From contig CAMWQD010000106.1 of the NCBI GenBank assembly GCA_947176325.1, positions 1-5,067 of the forward strand: a DNA stretch of 5,067 nt. The letters run 5' to 3'. Shown here one piece after another: positions 1 through 5,067 of this stretch. The position numbers were made by a program, and so were the translations under genes. The notes under the pieces are model-generated. The model did not search any database. It saw nothing but the letters and a program-made list of their open reading frames with translations, and had not been told where the DNA came from. The DNA is from an uncultured Bacteroidales bacterium (GTDB lineage: Bacteria; Bacteroidota; Bacteroidia; Bacteroidales; P3). The number at the start of each line of letters is the position of its first letter. The first letter of the stretch is position 1.

Positions 1-2599
1 CCTCTTGGGAGGCCTTTTTGACAGCAGGAGATTTCGATAGAGCTTCCGAGGCCGCCCCTTGCCCCGCTACATTCGCTCCATTTTCGCGTGTCTCTTCCAA
101 CATTTCGAGAATTTCGCGCGCCCGACGCACCACATATTTCGGCATGCCGGCCATTTCGGCGACATGGATACCGAAACTGTGTTCGGAACCTCCTTCCTCG
201 AGAGTGCGCAGAAAAATCACGCGGTCGTCCACCTCCTTCACCTTGACGTGGAAGTTGCGGATATGGGGATAGCGGGCCGCCATTTGATTGAGCTCGTGAT
301 AGTGGGTGGCGAACAGAACCTTGCAGCCTTTTCCGGGGGCTTCGTGGAGGTATTCGGCAATGGCGCGGGCAATGGAGATGCCGTCGTAGGTGCTGGTGCC
401 CCGTCCGATTTCATCGAGAAGCACCAGGGAACGTTCAGTTAAATTGTTGATTATATTGGCGGTTTCGTTCATTTCGACCATGAACGTACTTTCGCCCGAA
501 GCGATGTTGTCGCTGGCGCCTACCCGTGTGAATATCTTGTCGACCAAGCCTATACGTGCCGAAACCGCCGGCACGAAGCAGCCCGCCTGCGCCAGAAGCA
601 CAATCAGCGCCGTCTGCCGCAACACCGCCGACTTACCCGACATATTGGGGCCGGTAATCATCATAATGTGGCAGCCGTCTTTCGAAAAACGTATGTCGTT
701 CGGCACGTATTCTTTCCCCGATTCCATATTTCTTTCGATGACGGGATGCCGCCCCTGCACAATCTCGAAATCGTAGCTGTCTTCCAATACGGGTCTGTGG
801 TAGTTATACTCGCTCGACACACGTGCAAACGAATTGATAACGTCCATATAAGATAGCGACTGCACCGTATTCTGAATACGTTTTATGTAGGTGCAGCACT
901 CCCGCAAAACCGCTTGATAAAGCGTATTCTCGAGCTCCTCTATTTTCTGCTGGGCGTCCAACACTTTTTCTTCGTAAGTGCGCAGTTCCTGCGTGGTGTA
1001 TCTTTCGCCCGTGGTGAGGGTCTGTTTACGTATCCATTCGGAGGGCACTTTGTCGCGGTTGGCGCGGGTTACCTCCAGATAATAGCCGTAGACGTTGTTG
1101 AAGCCGAGCTTGAGGTTGGCGATGCCGCTTTGTTCGGTTTCTTTTTTCAGTAAATCAGCCAGATATTCTTTTCCCGAGAAGGCAATTTTGCGCAGTTCGT
1201 CGAGGTTGGCATCGGCGCCCGGGGCAATTACATTGCCTTTGTTGAACACGGCGGGGGCTTCGGGATGAATCCAGGTGCCTATATACTGCGCCAGTTCGGG
1301 GCAGGCGTCCAAGGAGGCGGCGCGGGTGGCGAAGGCTGAAGGTGCGGCGAAGGGGTGCGAGGAAACTTGCGCCACGAGATCCAAGGCGTTCTTGAGTTGC
1401 AGCAATTCGCGCGGCTGCACGCGATAGGCGGCCACTTTCGATAAAAGTCTTTCCAAATCGCCCAAAGACGAGAATGTATCGGAAAGAAAGTCAGAATCTT
1501 CCGAGTGGTTGGAGAGAAACTCCACGTCGTCGAGGCGGCGGTTTATAGCGCCGATCTCTTTGAGCGGCATCGTCAGAAACCGCCGCAAAAGCCTGGCACC
1601 CATAGGTGTACACGTCTTGTTGACCACCGCATAGAGCGAGTCCTGCCGGTTCCCGACCCCTTCGGAAAAGCCTCTGGACGAATCCAATACCTCGAGGTTG
1701 CGCACCGTAAAGGCGTCCATCCACACATATTCGCTCTCCTCCACTTTCTGTATCGAGGCGATATGCGATATCTTTTCGTGCTTGCTTTCAGAAAGATAGT
1801 AGAGGCAGGACGCGGCGGCGGCCTGTGCGAGAGACAGCTCTTCCACGCCGAAACCCTTGAGCGAATGCGTGCCGAAATGATTGAGCAGCGTTTCGCGGGC
1901 GAAAGCGGGTTTGAAAACCCAATCCTCAAACACCGTGATATAGTATCGGTTACCGAATTCCGCGCAGAACCCGTCGCGGTAGGCCTTGGGCATCACCACC
2001 TCCGCCGGTGCAAAATCGTCCATGAGTTTGCGGATATATTCCGCCGACCCCTCGGCCACATAAAATTCACCTGTACTGATGTCTAAAAAGGCCGCGCCCA
2101 TGCCCTGCGCCTTGGAAGCGCCGGAAGCGGAAGCGTTCACCTTGCCGGCATAGGCAAGCGGGCAGATTCCGCAGAGAAAATTGTTTTTTCCTCTTTCCAA
2201 CAACTTATCGTTGAGAGAGATACCGGGTGTAATGAGCTCGGTGACTCCCCTTTTCACCAATTTCTTGGTCAGCTTGGGGTCTTCCAACTGTTCGCAAATG
2301 GCCACTTTCTTGCCCGCCTTCACCAATTTATGAAGATAGGAATCCAGGGCGTGATAGGGAATGCCCGCCAGCTCGACGAAGGTGCCCGCACCGCCGGCCT
2401 TGCGCGTAAGCACAATATCGAGGACTTTGGAGGTAAAGACGGCGTCCTGCCCGAAAGTTTCATAGAAGTCCCCCACCCGGAACAGCAGAATTGCATCGGG
2501 ATGCTTCTGTTTGATTTCGGCGTATTGCCGCATCAAGGGGCTTTCGGCCTTGGCGGTGGCCGTGGCCTTGGGCGAAGATGTCTCTTTCTTGCTCACCAT
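1..2599 (-). CDS. mutS: DNA mismatch repair protein MutS (3' end cut by window edge)
   Basis: MutS recognises mismatches and small loops in newly replicated DNA and, through ATP binding, recruits MutL. The frame is open for 866 codons from ATG at 2599 and leaves the window without a stop. The mismatch-recognition Phe-x-Glu is F45-Y46-E47 in GDFYETF. The connector domain follows, then the core and clamp, with a family-typical FNNVYGYYLEV starting at F500. The ATPase domain has QGRHPVIE (from Q615), Walker A GPNMSGKS (650-657), the GESTFMVEMNE signature, Walker B LVLLDEIGRGTST (D729, E730) and the ATHYHEL switch (H766), then EHSFGIHVAEMAGMP. The C-terminal dimerisation and helical tail, about 60-70 residues in relatives, is missing only because the window ends. 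The start is the first ATG after an in-frame TAA at 2612-2614. It gives a Lys/Ala/Thr/Ser-rich extension of about 20 residues before PLMRQY; M23 (2533) is the alternative start. A Bacteroides homologue recalled from memory lacks a loop insert of about 15 residues present here near 150-166. The gene starts 8 bases after mnmG and has no Shine-Dalgarno. Confidence 0.97.
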   Translation of the reverse strand, partial: MVSKKETSSPKATATAKAESPLMRQYAEIKQKHPDAILLFRVGDFYETFGQDAVFTSKVLDIVLTRKAGGAGTFVELAGIPYHALDSYLHKLVKAGKKVAICEQLEDPKLTKKLVKRGVTELITPGISLNDKLLERGKNNFLCGICPLAYAGKVNASASGASKAQGMGAAFLDISTGEFYVAEGSAEYIRKLMDDFAPAEVVMPKAYRDGFCAEFGNRYYITVFEDWVFKPAFARETLLNHFGTHSLKGFGVEELSLAQAAAASCLYYLSESKHEKISHIASIQKVEESEYVWMDAFTVRNLEVLDSSRGFSEGVGNRQDSLYAVVNKTCTPMGARLLRRFLTMPLKEIGAINRRLDDVEFLSNHSEDSDFLSDTFSSLGDLERLLSKVAAYRVQPRELLQLKNALDLVAQVSSHPFAAPSAFATRAASLDACPELAQYIGTWIHPEAPAVFNKGNVIAPGADANLDELRKIAFSGKEYLADLLKKETEQSGIANLKLGFNNVYGYYLEVTRANRDKVPSEWIRKQTLTTGERYTTQELRTYEEKVLDAQQKIEELENTLYQAVLRECCTYIKRIQNTVQSLSYMDVINSFARVSSEYNYHRPVLEDSYDFEIVQGRHPVIERNMESGKEYVPNDIRFSKDGCHIMMITGPNMSGKSAVLRQTALIVLLAQAGCFVPAVSARIGLVDKIFTRVGASDNIASGESTFMVEMNETANIINNLTERSLVLLDEIGRGTSTYDGISIARAIAEYLHEAPGKGCKVLFATHYHELNQMAARYPHIRNFHVKVKEVDDRVIFLRTLEEGGSEHSFGIHVAEMAGMPKYVVRRAREILEMLEETRENGANVAGQGAASEALSKSPAVKKASQE
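2111..2151 (-). repeat. short in-frame GGAAGCG repeat encoding Ala/Ser/Gly-rich loop in mutS
   Basis: On the plus strand the heptamer GGAAGCG occurs at 2114-2120, 2123-2129 and 2129-2135, with starts 9 and 6 bases apart, so the reading frame is kept. On the coding strand this makes part of the low-complexity loop NASASGASKAQG (residues 155-166) between the mismatch-recognition and connector domains. The spacing suggests expansion by replication slippage. It is a local sequence curiosity, not a mobile element. Confidence 0.5.
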
Positions 2600-2607
2600 T
2601 CGTTTGC

Positions 2608-4488
2608 TTATTTATTCAACCACACCAAAAGTACGGAAATATCGGCAGGCGACACACCCGGAATGCGCGAAGCCTGGCCGAGCGTGGCCGGACGCAGCCG
2701 ACCTAACTTTTCCCTCGCCTCAAACGAAAGCGACTTAATGGCCGCGTAGTCGAAATCGGGTTTGAGAGGCAGATTTTCGTATTTCGAAAGCCGGGCGGCG
2801 TTTTCCTCCTCCTTTTTTATATAGGAATCGTACTTGATGGAGATTTCAACCTCCTCCCGCAATTCTTCGTAAAAAGCATTGTCGCGATACGTTTTTGTAT
2901 AGTTCCTGAAGCCCTCGCTCATGGTTTCCAAATCTTCCAAAAACACCTGTGGACGTTGCAGGAGGGCCGATAGAGCCGTTTTCTGTTCCAAAGGCGACGT
3001 ACCCGATTTTTCCAAATGGGAGTTGGCTTCGTCGGGAGTGATTTTATGCGTTTCCAGATAATTTTTCCAGTGCTCGATATCGTGGTGTTTTAGCTCGAGG
3101 CGTTTCATACGTTTTTCGTCCGCAAGACCGAGTTTGTAAGAAAGTGGCGTGAGCCTTTCATCGGCATTGTCCTGCCGTAGAAGAATGCGGTGTTCGGCGC
3201 GGGAGGTGAACATACGGTAGGGCTCGTCCACACCCTTGGTGATAAGGTCGTCGATGAGCACACCTATATAGGCCTGCGAGCGGTTCAGGATGAAAGGTTC
3301 CTTGCCTTGTAGCTTGAGGTGGGCGTTGATGCCGGCCATGAACCCCTGCCCGGCCGCTTCTTCGTAGCCCGTGGTGCCGTTCACCTGTCCGGCTAAGTAG
3401 AGATACGGTATTTCTTTGCTCTCCAAGGTAGCGTGAAGTTGGAGCGGGTCGAAAAAATCGTACTCGATGGCATAGCCGGGGCGGAATACGTTTGCGTTCT
3501 CAAAACCCCGTATTTTATGCAAGGCCGCCATTTGGACGTCTTCGGGGAGGGAAGAGGAAAATCCGTTGAGATAATATTCGTGGCTGTCTCGTCCGCAAGG
3601 CTCCACAAAAAGCTGGTGACGATCCTTGTCGGCAAAGCGGTCTATCTTGTCTTCGATAGAGGGGCAGTAGCGGGGGCCCCGTCCCTTGATGCGCCCCGCG
3701 AACATGGGCGACCTGTCGAAACCCGTGCGGAGAATATCGTGCACCTCGGTATCGGTGTAGGCGATATAGCAGGGCATCTGATTTTCCACTTTCGGGGTGT
3801 CGGTGAACGAGAATTTGGAGGGATGTTCATCGCCCTCCTGCACAGGGAGCACCGAAAAATCTATCGTGCGGGCGTCCACACGCACCGGCGTGCCGGTCTT
3901 TAAACTTTGCACCCTGATACCGCGCGCCTGCAACTGTTCGCTCAATCCATACGAAGCCGCCTCGCCGATTCGGCCTCCGGCATACGAATGTTCGCCGATA
4001 TGAATTCTGCCGTTCAGGAAAGTGCCGCTTGTGAGGATAACCGCCCGTGAACGGATTTCGGCTCCGCTCATCGTCTTCACCCCTTGCAGATTTTCGTGTT
4101 CGTCGAAAAACAATTCCGTTACGGTGTCTTGCCGCAAATCCAAATTCGGCACCTGTTCCACCACGTGCCGCCACTCGGCCGAAAAACGCCACATATCGCA
4201 TTGGGCGCGCGGGCTCCACATGGCCGGCCCCTTGGAACGGTTGAGCATACGGAACTGCAAAGTCGACCTGTCGGTCACAATGCCCGAATATCCGCCCATG
4301 GCATCAATCTCGCGCACGATTTGACCTTTGGCCACACCGCCCATCGCAGGATTGCACGACATATAGGCCAGGCGGTCTATCTGCATACTCACCAACAGCA
4401 CGCGGCTCCCCAAATTGGCGGCCGCGGCGGCTGCTTCACAGCCGGCGTGGCCGCCCCCCACTACAATAATGTCATAATTCAATCCCAT
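2608..4488 (-). CDS. mnmG: tRNA uridine-5-carboxymethylaminomethyl(34) synthesis enzyme MnmG
   Basis: MnmG (GidA) is the FAD-dependent cytoplasmic partner of MnmE. The complex installs the (carboxymethyl)aminomethyl group on U34 of tRNAs that read split codon boxes, using methylene-tetrahydrofolate, glycine or ammonium, and NADH. The protein is 626 residues, normal for the long bacterial form. Visible motifs, in order, are the N-terminal FAD-binding loop GGGHAGCEAA (11-20), MSCNPAMGGVAKG with C45, MLNRSKGPAMWSPRAQCD (81-98), PRYCPSIEDK with the catalytic-type Cys at C275, GQVNGTTGYEEAAGQG (367-382), FTSRAEHRILLRQDNADERL (427-446), and the C-terminal helical MnmE/tRNA-binding region ending in GVSPADISVLLVWL. 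All key residues are present. The start ATG lies 3 bases after the ybeY stop and the next Met is residue 35, inside the FAD domain, so the start is secure. Translation is probably coupled to ybeY. No gene-specific promoter is visible. Confidence 0.98.
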   Translation of the reverse strand: MGLNYDIIVVGGGHAGCEAAAAAANLGSRVLLVSMQIDRLAYMSCNPAMGGVAKGQIVREIDAMGGYSGIVTDRSTLQFRMLNRSKGPAMWSPRAQCDMWRFSAEWRHVVEQVPNLDLRQDTVTELFFDEHENLQGVKTMSGAEIRSRAVILTSGTFLNGRIHIGEHSYAGGRIGEAASYGLSEQLQARGIRVQSLKTGTPVRVDARTIDFSVLPVQEGDEHPSKFSFTDTPKVENQMPCYIAYTDTEVHDILRTGFDRSPMFAGRIKGRGPRYCPSIEDKIDRFADKDRHQLFVEPCGRDSHEYYLNGFSSSLPEDVQMAALHKIRGFENANVFRPGYAIEYDFFDPLQLHATLESKEIPYLYLAGQVNGTTGYEEAAGQGFMAGINAHLKLQGKEPFILNRSQAYIGVLIDDLITKGVDEPYRMFTSRAEHRILLRQDNADERLTPLSYKLGLADEKRMKRLELKHHDIEHWKNYLETHKITPDEANSHLEKSGTSPLEQKTALSALLQRPQVFLEDLETMSEGFRNYTKTYRDNAFYEELREEVEISIKYDSYIKKEEENAARLSKYENLPLKPDFDYAAIKSLSFEAREKLGRLRPATLGQASRIPGVSPADISVLLVWLNK

Positions 4489-4491
4489 AAT

Positions 4492-4992
4492 CTACTTCTG
4501 TGAAGCATACCCCTCAAAACAAGAGGCAAGCATTTTATCCTCCATTTTATGCATCAAGGCTTCTTCTTTCGGCGTCTTGTCCTTGTATCCCGCCAAGTGC
4601 AGAAGCCCGTGCACCAAAACCCGATTCAATTCGTCGATTTGTTTCACGTGAAACAATTTTGCGTTTTCCTTAATACGGGGAACGCTGATATAAATATCAC
4701 CCGAAAGTCGGTTTTTCTGTTTCGCTCCTTTCACCCCCTCTTCCGCAAACCCAAACCCCTCCCCTGTTAAATCCTGTTCCGAGTAGGCAAAAGTAATAAT
4801 ATCCGTGTACGTATCGTGATTGAGATATTGACGATTTATCTTCAACAGATATTTGTCCGAACAAAAAATATAATTGACCGTGCCGGGCTCGAAACCCAAA
4901 GTTTCCAAAACCCGCCGCAAACTTTCGCGGGCGGTTCTGCGTTTCAAAAACGGTACTTTTACATCCTGTTCGTTGAAGGTGATATTTTCCAT
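4492..4992 (-). CDS. ybeY: endoribonuclease YbeY (rRNA maturation factor, UPF0054)
   Basis: YbeY is a single-strand-specific metallo-endoribonuclease that acts in 16S rRNA 3'-end maturation and ribosome quality control. The protein is 166 residues, near the family norm of about 140-160. Recognisable elements are LNHDTYTDIITF (57-68; the family's substrate-cleft strand), SGDIYISVPRIKENA (97-111) and the metal motif HGLLHLAGYKD with H128, H132 and D138. Most YbeY proteins have His as the third ligand. Asp followed by Lys-Thr/Ser-Pro is what I recall for Bacteroidota members, so this is not a defect. A Gly/Lys/Glu-rich stretch at about 75-95 is longer than the short turn usual between ITF and SGDI. 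Residues 113-118 (LFHVKQ) are encoded by a perfect parS site. The start is the only Met before residue 147 and follows an in-frame TGA at 4999-5001. The stop is TAG, 3 bases before mnmG. The leader is A/T-rich with no Shine-Dalgarno. Confidence 0.96.
   Translation of the reverse strand: MENITFNEQDVKVPFLKRRTARESLRRVLETLGFEPGTVNYIFCSDKYLLKINRQYLNHDTYTDIITFAYSEQDLTGEGFGFAEEGVKGAKQKNRLSGDIYISVPRIKENAKLFHVKQIDELNRVLVHGLLHLAGYKDKTPKEEALMHKMEDKMLASCFEGYASQK
4640..4655. other. parS centromere site (ParB/Spo0J binding), inside ybeY
   Basis: The sequence is TGTTTCACGTGAAACA, a perfect 16-bp palindrome identical to the classical chromosomal parS consensus worked out for Bacillus subtilis Spo0J. One further complementary base pair on each side makes it an 18-bp palindrome (4639-4656). 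ParB loads on parS as a CTP-dependent clamp, spreads, and recruits SMC and ParA for origin segregation. The site lies within the ybeY reading frame, where it encodes L-F-H-V-K-Q (residues 113-118). Presence of the motif is seen directly. Function is inferred from exact identity and from a second copy nearby. Confidence 0.93.
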
Positions 4993-4998
4993 ATAAAA

Positions 4999-5067
4999 TC
5001 AATTTTTCGTTTTTAGTGTTTCACGTGAAACATCGCCGTGAAAATTTCGCGCAAACTCTTTCGAGTG
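4999..5067 (-). CDS. possible 3' end of an unidentified upstream gene (partial)
   Basis: Only 75 bases lie between the ybeY start and the window edge. Reading minus-strand from 5067, one frame is open for 22 codons, ends in RETLKTKN and stops at TGA (4999-5001), 6 bases before the ybeY ATG. That spacing matches the tight 3- and 8-base gaps downstream, which favours this frame as the end of an operon neighbour. A second frame is also open to TAA at 5013-5015 (ending AMFHVKH), and the third closes at TGA 5021-5023, so the assignment is uncertain. No family can be recognised from so few residues. If this frame is real, the second parS site is also inside coding sequence, read as (D)VSRET. Confidence 0.3.
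   Translation of the reverse strand, partial: HSKEFARNFHGDVSRETLKTKN
5017..5032. other. parS centromere site (ParB/Spo0J binding), upstream of ybeY
   Basis: This is a second exact copy of TGTTTCACGTGAAACA, 377 bp from the first (start to start) and 25 bp upstream of the ybeY start. Flanking bases differ from the first copy, so the two are not part of a longer duplicated segment. This argues for conservation of the 16-bp core itself. It sits either in the ybeY leader or within the 3' end of an upstream gene, depending on which frame ends there. Confidence 0.93.

Noticed and set aside
18..776. Overlapping plus-strand frames near the left edge.
   Set aside because: They lie opposite the MutS ATPase domain, which reads cleanly through Walker A, Walker B and the ATHYHEL switch on the minus strand.
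813..828. Another CACGTG core in mutS that might be a degenerate parS.
   Set aside because: The flanks do not match the TGTTT...AAACA arms. The CACGTG near 4162 in mnmG fails for the same reason.
1505..2086. A 193-codon plus-strand reading frame.
   Set aside because: It lies wholly antisense to mutS, whose frame carries continuous family motifs. The translation has no recognisable domain and is a by-product of GC-rich codon use.
3433..3903. A 156-codon plus-strand reading frame and several neighbouring ones up to 4503.
   Set aside because: They are antisense to the intact mnmG gene and have no recognisable motif.
5017..5032. The palindrome as a transcription terminator or repressor operator for ybeY.
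   Set aside because: It has no loop and no following T-run on the transcribed strand, and it is identical to parS. A local effect of bound ParB on ybeY transcription remains possible but is not shown.
1..5067. DnaA boxes or an origin of replication.
   Set aside because: No clear TTATCCACA-like cluster or AT-rich unwinding stretch was seen on either strand. The origin, if near, is outside the window.
5038..5067. A plus-strand gene starting at GTG 5038.
   Set aside because: Only 10 codons are visible, so there is no protein evidence, and no promoter or ribosome-binding site supports it.

Overview
The window looks like ordinary chromosomal DNA from a member of the Bacteroidota, probably Bacteroidales. 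Three things point there: the MnmG and MutS sequences closely resemble remembered Bacteroides-type homologues; the YbeY metal motif ends in Asp (HGLLHLAGYKD) instead of the usual third His; and the gene starts have A/T-rich leaders without a clear Shine-Dalgarno. Base composition looks slightly GC-rich by eye. Genus cannot be decided from the sequence.

All genes lie on the minus strand, packed head to tail, and are read from the right edge to the left. First, at 4993-5067, comes a short stretch that may hold the end of an unidentified upstream gene. Next is ybeY (4492-4992, rRNA-maturation endoribonuclease), then after 3 bases mnmG (2608-4488, tRNA wobble-uridine modification enzyme), and after 8 more bases mutS (2599 to the left edge, DNA mismatch repair ATPase). 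MutS runs off the window about 60-70 residues before its expected C-terminus. The mutS frame was translated codon by codon and stays open, with no stop or frameshift, over all 866 visible codons. No terminator or internal promoter is visible between the genes, so one transcript is likely. The products maintain the translation apparatus (YbeY, MnmG) and genome fidelity (MutS). They are not one pathway.

The notable feature is not a gene. Two identical, perfect copies of the 16-bp chromosomal parS centromere palindrome TGTTTCACGTGAAACA lie 377 bp apart, one inside the ybeY coding sequence (4640-4655) and one just upstream of ybeY (5017-5032). This is the classical ParB/Spo0J loading site, so the window is probably part of the origin-proximal centromere region of this chromosome. 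No parA, parB, dnaA or DnaA-box cluster is visible in the window itself. No RNA genes, mobile elements or CRISPR arrays were seen, and there is no gene-free stretch longer than 300 bases.
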